20,322 bases of DNA from an uncultured Campylobacter sp. (GTDB taxonomy: Bacteria; Campylobacterota; Campylobacteria; Campylobacterales; Campylobacteraceae): assembly GCF_938045595.1 (NCBI RefSeq), contig NZ_CALIBB010000020.1:1-20322 (forward strand), written 5' to 3'. Below, piece by piece: positions 1 through 6,908 of the stretch. The position numbers and the translations under genes are program-made. Position 1 is the stretch's first letter. Every line of letters starts with the position of its first letter. Under the pieces are notes generated by a model. The model was not told where the DNA came from. It was given only the letters and a program-made list of their open reading frames with translations, and searched no databases.

Positions 1-513
1 GCCCTCAGAGGTGTTCATCCCGCTTTCCGTGCTAGCGCCCGCGCTGACGTCCTCAAGCGGACGGACATTTTCGCTGCTGCTAATATTTTGAATATCGCTT
101 GCGCCACTCGTGAAGGAGCTTTCATCGCTAGATAGGTTTAAATTTACGCCGCCGCCCGCGCCGCCGAGTCCGCCCAAAGTGCTTTGAAATTTCGCCGCAA
201 AGCGCGGATCAAAATACAAAATGCTCTCGATCTCGTGCGCCCTAAAATCCCTCCTCGCGCTCTCTAAGTCCGTGTAAACGCGGGTTTGCAGGTATTTTGA
301 GCCCAAAAATCCGCCGAGCAGATCCCGCTCGATTTTGGAGCCCAGATCGCTTACGAAGCCCACCTTGACGGGCTTTATGTCCATTCGCATCGCGTATCCG
401 TAGATCACGACCAAAATTAGCGGCATCAAAAACGCGATCACGAGCGCCGATCGGTCCTTTGCGATCTGCGCGAACTCCTTTTTTACGAGGATTTTTAAAA
501 AGGTAAAGTTCAT
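1..513 (-). CDS. ABC-2 type permease subunit of a YbhGFSR-like exporter, 3' part beyond window
   Basis: The reading frame starts at ATG 513-511 and stays open to the window edge, giving 171 visible residues. The N-terminus (MNFTFLKILVKKEFAQIAKD) has the amphipathic start typical of ABC-2 membrane proteins (YbhS/YbhR/YhhJ family). One membrane segment follows at about residues 23-41, then a large periplasmic domain beginning MDIKPVKVGFVSD. A Gly/Ser/Asn-rich stretch fills roughly residues 120-171 and may be a species-specific insertion. The family exports hydrophobic compounds across the inner membrane using the ATPase encoded upstream and the adaptor YbhG. The ribosome binding site is weak (AGGG, 3 nt from ATG). 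The ATG overlaps the stop of an open frame that spans the upstream spacer, so coupled translation is possible. YbhS is the likelier ortholog by gene order, but YbhR cannot be excluded. Confidence 0.85.
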   Translation of the reverse strand, partial: MNFTFLKILVKKEFAQIAKDRSALVIAFLMPLILVVIYGYAMRMDIKPVKVGFVSDLGSKIERDLLGGFLGSKYLQTRVYTDLESARRDFRAHEIESILYFDPRFAAKFQSTLGGLGGAGGGVNLNLSSDESSFTSGASDIQNISSSENVRPLEDVSAGASTESGMNTSEG

Positions 514-1391
514 CCGCCCTGCCCCCGTGTTCGGATTTTGCAGCACTGCGCCGCTCGCGGCGAGCCTCTAAATTTCAATCGCACAGCAAATGCGGCGACC
601 GCATTTTGAAATTTTAGCCGCAGGATCGCATTCGGCGGGCTTTGGAATTTCAATCGCAAAAGTGCGGCAACCGAGATTTGAAATTTTAACGGCACAGACG
701 GACTGCCCGCGCCTATTTCGCTCATCGCGCCCTGAAATTTTGATCGCGCGAGCGCATACGGCAAGCTTTGAAATTTTAAGCAGTTGTGCGGCATAGTCTC
801 GCTGCGTAATTTCTGACGCAAAAGCTCCACGGCGGCGCAAAATCCGCGATGAAATTTTTGCATCGGAGTTTTAAATTTACAAGCTACTCGCAGACTGGCT
901 GCCTTTTTAAATTTGCGACCTGTTTGCAGAGCGGTCGCTCTTTTGAATTTATAATCCGTTTGCGAGCCGCTCGCGCTTTGAAATTTACGGCGCAGACGAA
1001 GCGGGCTCGTTTCGCCGCGGAGCTCGCGCAGTACCCGTCTACAAAATTTGCGCCGTGTACCGCCGCACGACATTCGATTTAGAACTTCGGCGCCGCGCAA
1101 AATTTTACGATCGTTTAAAATTCCTACACCCTTTAAAATTTCGCAACCTTTCAAAATTTTATTATCGATCCAAAATTTGCCGTCGTTTAAAATTCCGCCG
1201 CTTGAAATTTTACCGACGCCCAAAGCCCGGTCGCTCAAAATTCCGCCGCCGTTTAAAATTTCACCGCCCCGCAAGACCCTTTCGCCGCTTAAAATTTTAT
1301 CGCACAAGCGCGCTGGTTTTCGCTCCGCCCGCATAAAATTCAGATCAAAAATCCTCGCAGCTCGCGCAAAATTTAGATCAAAAGCCCTCAT
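510..1391 (-). CDS. doubtful 293-residue ORF encoded entirely by the repeat array
   Basis: This frame begins with ATG 1391-1389, inside the last codons of ybhF, behind a fair ribosome binding site (GAGG, 6 nt upstream). It ends in a TGA that overlaps the permease ATG as ATGA. The predicted protein has no recognisable family. Its first half shows a loose 6-residue rhythm (for example EILN, GILS, KILKG, EILKG, GILND). Its second half has KFQ or KFR recurring mostly every 12 residues. Both rhythms simply mirror the 18 bp and 36 bp DNA repeats beneath it, and other frames on both strands are also open here, so openness alone is weak evidence of coding. It could be a real repeat protein, or a frame kept open so that ribosomes can travel between ybhF and the permease gene. 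I consider it more likely non-functional as a protein. Confidence 0.2.
   Translation of the reverse strand: MRAFDLNFARAARIFDLNFMRAERKPARLCDKILSGERVLRGGEILNGGGILSDRALGVGKISSGGILNDGKFWIDNKILKGCEILKGVGILNDRKILRGAEVLNRMSCGGTRRKFCRRVLRELRGETSPLRLRRKFQSASGSQTDYKFKRATALQTGRKFKKAASLRVACKFKTPMQKFHRGFCAAVELLRQKLRSETMPHNCLKFQSLPYALARSKFQGAMSEIGAGSPSVPLKFQISVAALLRLKFQSPPNAILRLKFQNAVAAFAVRLKFRGSPRAAQCCKIRTRGQGG
570..1374. repeat. RAATTY motif array with 36 bp and 18 bp periodicity
   Basis: By eye I count 24 RAATTY hexamers (mostly AAATTT) in 805 bp, plus one TAATTT at 807. Start positions include 609, 645, 681, 735, 771, 807 and 873, 909, 945, 981, almost all 36 or 54 bp apart. They also include 1100, 1118, 1136, 1154, then 1238, 1256, 1292, at 18 or 36 bp. 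In the left part the motif reads GAAATTTTA on the plus strand. In the right part (about 1100-1300) it reads TAAAATTTC, so the array seems to be two oppositely oriented blocks meeting near 1044-1100. The spacer sequence is GC-rich and only loosely conserved, which fits an old, decayed tandem repeat. Confidence 0.85.
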
Positions 1392-3255
1392 TACCCGCCT
1401 CGCTTCTAAATTTTTGCACCTCGTTTATGAAGGCCTGCTGCACGCTAAGCCGCCGCCCGTGCTGCACGCAGACTTCATCGGGGCTGCCTAGCGCTAGGAT
1501 TTTGCCGCGATCTTGGATCAAAAACCGATCGCAATACTCCGCCTCCTCCATAAAATGCGTCGTCACGACCACGCTCACGCCGGTGCGCGCCAGCGCGTTT
1601 ATGCGGTTCCAAAAGAGCCTGCGCGAGAGCGGATCGGCGCCGCTGGTGGCCTCGTCGAGAAACAAAATCTCGGGGCGGTGGATAAGCGCGCACGCCATGC
1701 TGAGGTTGCGCCCCGCGCCAAACGGCAGGTTTTGCCACGTCTCGTTTCGCAGCCGCTGCAAGCCAAACTCGCTCAAAAGCTCCTCTATGCGCCGCTTCAG
1801 CGCCATGCCGCCGATGCCGTAGCTGCGGCCGAAATACTCTAAATTTTGATAGCAGCTTAGCTTTTTGTAAAGCGAAAATTTCTGCGAGACGTAGCCGATG
1901 CGCGATCTGATCGATGATTTGGCGTAGCGCAGATCCTCGCCCATGACCGAGATCTCGCCTCCGCTCATCCCCAAAAGCGCGCAGATCATACGAAAGGTCG
2001 TCGTCTTACCCGCGCCATTTGGGCCCAGAAGGCCAAAAATCTCGCCCTTTTTGACCTCAAAACTCGTATTTTCCACGGCGGTGAATGAGCCGAATTTTTT
2101 ACTCACGTCGCGCACTTTGATGACGGTTTGAGCCGCATCGAAGCTCCTTTTTTCGTAGCCGAAGTTCGCCGCGCCGATCTCCGCTTTGTTTAGAAAAATA
2201 TACGCATCCTCTAGGCTCGCCTCGCGCGGGCTGAGTTTAAATTTCGCGCTTTCGTTTTCGTTAAATTTAACGCCCTCGTTAAATTTCATGCTTTCGTTTG
2301 AAATTTTAAAATTTTCACCGCGCCCGTTTTCGCGCTCTGTGCTTTCATCGCCTCCATTTTCGTCGCTGTCGCTTAGGCTCGCATTTAAAAACTCCTGTAG
2401 ATCGCGCAGGCTTATCGGCTCTTCGCTTAGCAGATCGACGCTGCCGTCTCTGGGGCAGATGTCGATGAGCGGGGAGTTTTTTAAAAATCTTTGCGTCTTA
2501 AACATCAAGCGGCGCGCCAGGCTCTGATAATCATCGCCGTCGATGCGAAAGGTGCGGTCCCGCAGCGCCGCGGTGATATTTGCCGCGCGCTCCTGCGCTA
2601 TGATCTTGCCGCCGAGCAAAATCAGCGTCAGATCGGCATCCGCCGCCTCGTCGAAATACGCCGTCGAAAATATGCATTTCGCGCCGCTTTGATCCAGATA
2701 CTCGCGCACGATCGCCCACAGCTCGCTGCGCGAGAGCGGATCGACGCCGACGGTGGGCTCATCGAGCACCAAAAGCCGCGGACGAGCCGCAATCGCGCAC
2801 GCAACGCCAAGCTTTTGCTTCATCCCGCCGGAGAGCGAATCCACGGCGTAATCTTTAAATTTCAAAAGCCCCACGCGGCGCAAAAGCCCACGCAGATACT
2901 CCTCGCCGTCTTTTAGATCAAGCCCTTTTAGGCCCGCGAAGATGTTTAAATTTTGCCAGACGCTAAGCTCCTCGTAAAGCCCCAGGCTCTGCGACATATA
3001 GCCGTTTGCGCGGACGAATTCTTTATTTTCGCCGCTAGGGATGAAGCCAGCAAATTTTATCTCGCCGCAATCGGGCGCGATGATGCCGCAGATGAGCTTT
3101 AAAAGCGTGGATTTGCCAGCGCCGTCGGGGCCCGTGAGGCTGATGAGCCGCGGCGCATCGTCAATTCGCAGATCAAAATTTTCAAAAACGATGTTTTTGC
3201 TACGATCCTCTCGCAGGTAAAATTTCTTTAAATTTACGATATTTAGTAGATCCAA
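1378..3255 (-). CDS. ybhF: YbhF-like ABC transporter ATPase with two fused nucleotide-binding domains
   Basis: It is a cytoplasmic ATPase energising a YbhGFSR-type exporter. A TTG at 3267 is preceded by a stop two codons upstream. The TTG at 3255 is preferred because GGAG lies exactly 6 nt before it. Counting from 3267 (629 residues), domain 1 has Walker A GPDGAGKS at 46-53, signature LSGGM at 145-149 and Walker B LLVLDEP at 165-171. Domain 2 has GPNGAGKT at 415-422, a degenerate signature LPFGAGRNL near 514, Walker B ILFLDEA and the H-loop TTHFMEEA. The first domain lacks the H-loop histidine (STAYFDEA), and as I recall E. coli YbhF lacks it too. A polar linker of about 50 residues (about 300-346, rich in E, N, G and KFN) carries five AAATTT motifs in its DNA and looks expanded relative to E. 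coli YbhF. The C-terminal QQAFI also matches YbhF. Confidence 0.93.
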   Translation of the reverse strand: MDLLNIVNLKKFYLREDRSKNIVFENFDLRIDDAPRLISLTGPDGAGKSTLLKLICGIIAPDCGEIKFAGFIPSGENKEFVRANGYMSQSLGLYEELSVWQNLNIFAGLKGLDLKDGEEYLRGLLRRVGLLKFKDYAVDSLSGGMKQKLGVACAIAARPRLLVLDEPTVGVDPLSRSELWAIVREYLDQSGAKCIFSTAYFDEAADADLTLILLGGKIIAQERAANITAALRDRTFRIDGDDYQSLARRLMFKTQRFLKNSPLIDICPRDGSVDLLSEEPISLRDLQEFLNASLSDSDENGGDESTERENGRGENFKISNESMKFNEGVKFNENESAKFKLSPREASLEDAYIFLNKAEIGAANFGYEKRSFDAAQTVIKVRDVSKKFGSFTAVENTSFEVKKGEIFGLLGPNGAGKTTTFRMICALLGMSGGEISVMGEDLRYAKSSIRSRIGYVSQKFSLYKKLSCYQNLEYFGRSYGIGGMALKRRIEELLSEFGLQRLRNETWQNLPFGAGRNLSMACALIHRPEILFLDEATSGADPLSRRLFWNRINALARTGVSVVVTTHFMEEAEYCDRFLIQDRGKILALGSPDEVCVQHGRRLSVQQAFINEVQKFRSEAGNEGF

Positions 3256-3344
3256 GCTTAGCTCCAAATTTTATTTACTCGCCCCGTCGCTTGGCGCGAC
3301 GAACGAGACCTGCGCAGCCAAAAAGCGCTCTTTGTCGCGACGCC

Positions 3345-3442
3345 TTGCTTCTGCAGCCGCCGAGACGTCGTGGTTTCGCAGCCACTGCGGCGTCTTAGTT
3401 TTGTGACAGCCGCGGCATCTCGGTTCTACAACCGCCGCGCGC
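3345..3442. repeat. degenerate ~25 bp tandem repeat, about four copies
   Basis: Four successive segments follow the same pattern: a TTC/TTT-rich start, then CAGCCGC-like, then a GGCGTCT- or GACGTC-like end. Recognisable cores are CTGCAGCCGCCGAG, CGCAGCCACTGCGG, GACAGCCGCGGC and CTACAACCGCCGCG. The copies diverge too much for exact unit borders. Unlike the other arrays, this one lacks the AAATTT core. Confidence 0.4.
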
Positions 3443-3831
3443 TTTAAATTTCGCGACGCGCGTCAAACAATTTCGCCCAAACCTCGCATAAATTCGACGC
3501 AACTTACCGCAAGCGCGTAAAACCAAGCTCTATCGCGCCGGGGCGCCCTGCAAATCGCCCGCTCGAATTTTGCGTGCCTGCACGATCAGCGTTGCTTACG
3601 GCTCGCGCCGAATATTCCGTGCGCCGCCCGATCCGTCTTGAGCGTGTGCATATCGCATCGGCTAGTCGCGCCGCTAACGATGCGCACACAACGCGCATGA
3701 GCGGGGCGGTCTTTAAAACATGAAGCAGCCCGTGAGTATCCGCGATAAATTCGCTTCAAAACGCAAATGAAAGCGAGTTTTCAAACACCTGGCGACCTAT
3801 AAACGCCGAGCTCTCTATCTGCGCTGCGTTT

Positions 3832-4060
3832 CTTTCGGTGAGATTTTACCGCCGCCGCACCTTTTGGGCAAAATTTCACTTCCGCCTGCCTTTCGGGGTA
3901 AAATTTACTGCCGCCATGTCTTTTGACGAAATTTTACCTAGTCCCAGCTTTCCTTAGCATAGTACCAACTTCAACTACCGCGTCCTTTGGGGTAAAATTT
4001 CACCTCCGCTCGCAACCTGTATTTAATCGCGCCGCTTGTTTTGTAGCGAAATTTTACCAC
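3832..4060. repeat. ~28-30 bp tandem repeat carrying the TAAAATTTC motif
   Basis: Units share a pattern of CTTT, then GGGGTAAAATTTCACC, then CCGCC. Motif positions are about 3843 (degenerate GATTTT), 3871, 3901 and 3929 (spacing 28, 30, 28), followed by 3995 and 4049 after longer gaps. Exact or near-exact pieces include GGGGTAAAATTTACTG and GGGGTAAAATTTCACC. Confidence 0.5.
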
Positions 4061-4591
4061 TATCCGCAGTCGGCACTAAATCGCCGTTCGTTTATCTCAA
4101 AACGCCTGCTAGAAACAAAGCCTGCCGCCGCTATACCGCCCTGCTTTTACTTCGTCTCCACCACCGCCTGTGAGCCGCAAATTTTAAAATTTAACCCGCG
4201 CTGCTTTGCGCCAAATTTCGCCAAAATTTTACTCGCTACGCTGCAGAATCCGATCTTTTATCCAAAGCCCCGCCTGCTCGCGCAAAACTCTCGCGATAAA
4301 ATTTACGCCGCCTTTCGCCTTTGTACGACCTCGTTCTAGGTGCGCAGCATTTCTATAGTCGTCCGCGCCAAAACGATGTATCTCTGGACGTAGCAAAAAA
4401 TTTTATCGCCCTGCCCTGCCGAGCAAGCACCGTCTAAATTCTATCTCGAAGCGCGCTTTTAAAATTTTATCAAACTCACGCCGTATGCACGGCTCGCGCG
4501 ACATTGCGTAAAATTTGCCACTCGGCGAGATTTACTATCTAAATTTTGCCCGCAGGTGCCGACAAAGCTCGCTAAAATTCCAGCTCGCCCG

Positions 4592-5557
4592 TTAAAATTC
4601 CACGCTGATCGGCTGGCCTAAGCGAAACTGCCCATCTTCGTCACTGAAATCGGCGCGCGCCTCCCACACTAGATCGGCGCGTAGCTCCTCGGTCTGCACC
4701 GTGCGGGGCGTGTACATCGCGGTTTGGCTCACGTAGGCGACCTTTGCGCTCGCGCTAGAGCAGTCCGCGGCGATGATCCGTACGCTCTGTCCGGCACGCA
4801 GGAAGCGGAGCTGATTTTCGCTCAGATAAAATTTCGCGCGCTTATTTTTTACTTCGCTAAGCTCAAAAATGCCCACGCTTGGTATGCTGATGTCGCCGAG
4901 CTCCTTAAGGCGCGCTCTGATCTGCCCGCTAAAGGGCGCTTTTAGCACGCTTTGCGTCTCGATTTGGTAATTCAGATATTTTAGATTTTCCTCGCAGCTT
5001 GCCAAATTTGCGCGGGCGGCGCCGACATCCTCGCCGCGGTAGCCGCTTTGAAGCTGACGCAGATTAGCCTGCGCGCTTTGCAGCTGGGCTTGCGTGCGCT
5101 TCATCGAGTAAAACGCTTCGTCGATCTGCTGCTTGGACGCGGAGTTGGTTTTGCCTAGGCTCTTGAGGCGCTCGTTCGTCAAAGTAGCGAGCTGTAGGGC
5201 GTTTTGCAGCGCGCTTACGTTCGCCGCCGCCATCTCGATCTCCTCGCTACGAAAGCCGCTTTGCAGCTTTTGCAAGCTAAATTTAAGCCCGTCGCACCTA
5301 GCGATTTGAACCTGTCTTTGAAAGCTCAGATCCGCCGTATCCAGAGCCGCCAAGACGTCGCCAGCCTGCACAAAATCGCCCTCGTCGCGATAAAGCGCGC
5401 TTATGCGACCGCTGCGCTCGAAGCTAAGCGAACTCTGCCTGATATCGATGATGCCGTAGGCCTTGTGCGCGACCTCTTCGCGCCTATCGAGATTGAAGTA
5501 GATCGCCGCGGCGAGAGCGGCCAGTGCAAAAACGACGAAAATTAGAAGCCTTTTCAT
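4592..5557 (-). CDS. ybhG: YbhG-like periplasmic adaptor (HlyD/membrane-fusion family)
   Basis: The 321-residue protein is the periplasmic adaptor of the YbhGFSR-type exporter, linking the inner-membrane ABC complex to the outer envelope. An N-terminal signal anchor lies at about residues 3-22. The first half of the lipoyl-like domain is at about 35-75 (YGIIDIR, LSFERSGRI, DEGDFVQAGDVLAALD). An alpha-helical coiled-coil hairpin runs over about 76-200 and includes the YbhG-like repeats LQSGFRSEEIE and LQSGYRGEDVG. The second lipoyl half is at about 203-230 (LKAPFSGQIRARL). The beta-barrel at about 235-321 contains the family motif YTPRTVQTEELR. The start is supported by AAGG 6 nt upstream of ATG and a TATAAT box at 5586-5591. 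The stop codon lies inside a GAATTTTAA motif. It is the promoter-proximal gene of the ybh set, but 1.3 kb separates it from ybhF. Confidence 0.93.
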   Translation of the reverse strand: MKRLLIFVVFALAALAAAIYFNLDRREEVAHKAYGIIDIRQSSLSFERSGRISALYRDEGDFVQAGDVLAALDTADLSFQRQVQIARCDGLKFSLQKLQSGFRSEEIEMAAANVSALQNALQLATLTNERLKSLGKTNSASKQQIDEAFYSMKRTQAQLQSAQANLRQLQSGYRGEDVGAARANLASCEENLKYLNYQIETQSVLKAPFSGQIRARLKELGDISIPSVGIFELSEVKNKRAKFYLSENQLRFLRAGQSVRIIAADCSSASAKVAYVSQTAMYTPRTVQTEELRADLVWEARADFSDEDGQFRLGQPISVEF

Positions 5558-5585
5558 AGATCGCCTTAAATTTTGATATGCGGTT

Positions 5586-5591
5586 ATTATA
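5586..5591 (-). promoter_or_regulatory. -10 box of the ybhG promoter
   Basis: The minus strand reads TATAAT here, about 28 nt upstream of the ybhG ATG, which would give a leader of roughly 20 nt. No convincing -35 is visible, as is usual in Campylobacter. Confidence 0.55.
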
Positions 5592-5806
5592 AAATAACTT
5601 TTCTAATGCGGAGCTGATATTTGAGGCTCGGACGGTAATTTTATAAATCGATCGCATTAAATTTGCCGTATTGAATTGACCGCCGCGCGAGTAGAATTGA
5701 GGCTTGGGAGGATAAAATTTCATCCTATCCGCGCGATTTTAAGCGGCACGACTTGTAAAACACAGCGACTTTTTGAACTAAAAATTTTAAAATTTTAGTG
5801 CGGAGA

Positions 5807-5824
5807 CTCCGCTTTCAAGCGGAG
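5807..5824. other. perfect hairpin, 7 bp stem and TTCA loop
   Basis: CTCCGCT at 5807-5813 pairs with AGCGGAG at 5818-5824. It lies between fldA and ybhG, both on the minus strand. There is no immediate T-run, so its role as a terminator is uncertain. Confidence 0.4.
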
Positions 5825-5828
5825 CTTG

Positions 5829-6158
5829 AAATTTTAACGTGCGGGCAGCATACTAGCACTGTGGGCAGAATTTTGTCGCGAAAGCGAAATTTTATCGCAC
5901 CAGTGGCATACAAGCATCGCAGGTGGAATTTATCGTTTATTGCACGAATAGCGCGCAAGTTGCCGCGAACTAAATTTTATCGCGGTACCCATAGTTACCT
6001 GCTCGGCAAGTTGAAATTTACGGCTCCCGCTAGCGATAAAATTTTCCGCGGTATAAGCCGACGGCGTTTGGACGCGGTGGAAATTCTAACAGCGCAGCGA
6101 ATGAAATTTAAGAGAACTTCGCTCGGAAGCGGGCAAGTGAAATTTAATGGGGAAATTT
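5829..6158. repeat. RAATTY motif array in the fldA-ybhG spacer
   Basis: Eleven RAATTY motifs occur in 330 bp (starts 5829, 5868, 5887, 5926, 5972, 6014, 6039, 6081, 6104, 6140, 6153). Spacing is irregular, often 36-46 bp. Most copies read GAAATTTTA or GAAATTTA on the plus strand. A 120-residue plus-strand frame through it (5798-6160) is repeat-derived and not believed to be a gene. Confidence 0.7.
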
Positions 6159-6160
6159 AA

Positions 6161-6191
6161 CGAGCTTTAGGCTCGATGAGCCCAAAGCTCG
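6161..6191 (-). terminator. hairpin terminator of fldA
   Basis: CGAGCTTT (6161-6168) pairs with AAAGCTCG (6184-6191), and the inner GGCTC (6170-6174) pairs with GAGCC (6178-6182) around a 3 nt loop, with one mismatched pair between the two stems. It lies about 26 nt past the fldA stop on the minus strand and is followed by TTAAATTT, a modest T-rich tail. Confidence 0.65.
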
Positions 6192-6216
6192 GTCGGTCGC
6201 GCAAAAGCTGAAATAT

Positions 6217-6699
6217 TTAAAACTCGCCTCCAACCGCGGCGATCCACTTATCGGCCCTTGCCTGCCAGTGCTCGTCGCCCTTAAAATCGATCGTAAGACC
6301 GACGAATTTGCCGTTTATGAAGGCGCGCGAATGTTTAAATTTATAGCCCTCCGCGCCCCAAGCGCCGATGAGATCGGCCTTTTTAAGCACTGGCAAAAAC
6401 GCACTCATACCGCTGCAAAAATCGCTGCCGTGGCGCTCGACGTTGCCAACGCCTATGAGCGCGACCTTGCGTCCGTTAAAATCGGTTTTATTCAAAAGCT
6501 CCAATTTGTCGTCAAATTTAGCCTGGATCTGTCCGTCGCCGTGCGTCGAAGCCGCAAAAATAAACGCGCCGGCTCCCGCTAAATCCTCCTCGCCAAGCTC
6601 TTTGGCCTCCTTGATCTCAAAGCCGAGCTTTGAAGCGATGTATTCGCTCACGACTTTCGTGTCGCCGCCTTTGGTGGCGTAAACTAATAGTTTTTTCAT
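6217..6699 (-). CDS. fldA: flavodoxin
   Basis: The 160-residue protein is a cytoplasmic one- or two-electron carrier binding FMN. The phosphate-binding loop after beta-strand 1 is at about residues 8-14 (ATKGGDT, less canonical than TGNTE). The 50s loop STHGDGQ is at 51-57, and the 90s loop follows GVGNVERHGSDFC. The C-terminal GYKFKHSRAFINGKFVGL and the length are typical of short bacterial flavodoxins such as H. pylori FldA. In Campylobacterota, flavodoxin accepts electrons from pyruvate and 2-oxoglutarate oxidoreductases, and the Oor enzyme is encoded 2 kb away. The start is well supported: AAGGAGA precedes ATG by about 6 nt, with an extended -10 upstream. A strong hairpin follows the stop, so it is probably transcribed alone. 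It is divergent from the lipoprotein gene at 6909. Confidence 0.93.
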   Translation of the reverse strand: MKKLLVYATKGGDTKVVSEYIASKLGFEIKEAKELGEEDLAGAGAFIFAASTHGDGQIQAKFDDKLELLNKTDFNGRKVALIGVGNVERHGSDFCSGMSAFLPVLKKADLIGAWGAEGYKFKHSRAFINGKFVGLTIDFKGDEHWQARADKWIAAVGGEF

Positions 6700-6715
6700 T
6701 TTCTCTCCTTAAAAA

Positions 6716-6732
6716 TAAGAATAATTCTAACA
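6716..6732 (-). promoter_or_regulatory. fldA promoter (extended -10) overlapped by a palindrome
   Basis: The minus strand reads TGTTAGAAT at 6732-6724, an extended -10 of the Campylobacter type. It overlaps a near-perfect 15 bp palindrome on the plus strand (TAAGAATAATTCTAA, 6716-6730; one mismatched pair), which could be an operator. The leader would be only about 20 nt. Confidence 0.5.
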
Positions 6733-6776
6733 AAATAAGATAAATTTTGAGTGAAATAAAATTTGATAAGGTGCTC

Positions 6777-6801
6777 GGATACGGCGCGATGCCTCGTATC
6801 C
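6777..6801. other. hairpin in the divergent fldA/lipoprotein region
   Basis: GGATACG (6777-6783) pairs with CGTATCC (6795-6801). The inner GC-rich bases can extend the stem with a bulged T. It sits upstream of both divergent promoters. Its function is unknown. Confidence 0.35.
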
Positions 6802-6873
6802 AGCTAATTTTAAGCGGCAGCGAGCCGGTAAATTTTAACGCCGCCGCTTAACCACTCGTATAAAAATCCATAG

Positions 6874-6879
6874 TATAAT
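6874..6879 (+). promoter_or_regulatory. -10 box of the lipoprotein gene
   Basis: A perfect TATAAT lies 30 nt upstream of the ATG at 6909. AAGGAG at 6897-6902 forms the ribosome binding site, 6 nt before the start. Confidence 0.6.
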
Positions 6880-6908
6880 GCCGCCAAGCTCATTATAAGG
6901 AGAAAATT

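Larger units (their letters stand above)
3256..4591. other. 1.3 kb gene-free spacer between ybhF and ybhG, made of decayed repeats
   Basis: Adaptor and ATPase genes of this exporter family are normally adjacent, yet here they lie about 1.34 kb apart. I see no convincing gene. A 64-residue minus-strand frame (3504-3698) and a 138-residue plus-strand frame (3923-4339) have no ribosome binding site I trust and consist of repeat-derived sequence. The left third (about 3270-3780) is GC-rich with few RAATTY motifs. From about 3830 to ybhG the TAAAATTT/GAAATTTTA motif recurs every few tens of bases. No promoter or terminator was obvious. Confidence 0.6.

Noticed and set aside
570..1292. CRISPR array, because of the regular 36 bp spacing
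   Set aside because: Only 6-9 bp are conserved per unit, spacing varies (18, 21, 36, 45, 54, 63), orientation flips and there are no cas genes.
1048..1491. 147-residue plus-strand frame with FKIP-like hexapeptide repeats
   Set aside because: It is the opposite reading of the 18 bp array and runs antisense into ybhF, with no ribosome binding site.
3504..3698. 64-residue minus-strand frame in the GC-rich spacer
   Set aside because: It has biased Arg/Ala composition typical of a random GC-rich frame and no supporting signals.
3923..4339. 138-residue plus-strand frame in the ybhF-ybhG spacer
   Set aside because: It consists of motif repeats (KFY, KFH), has no recognisable family and lacks a clear ribosome binding site.
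5798..6160. 120-residue plus-strand frame between ybhG and fldA
   Set aside because: It is repeat-derived and contains the fldA-ybhG motif array; no ribosome binding site or homology is evident.
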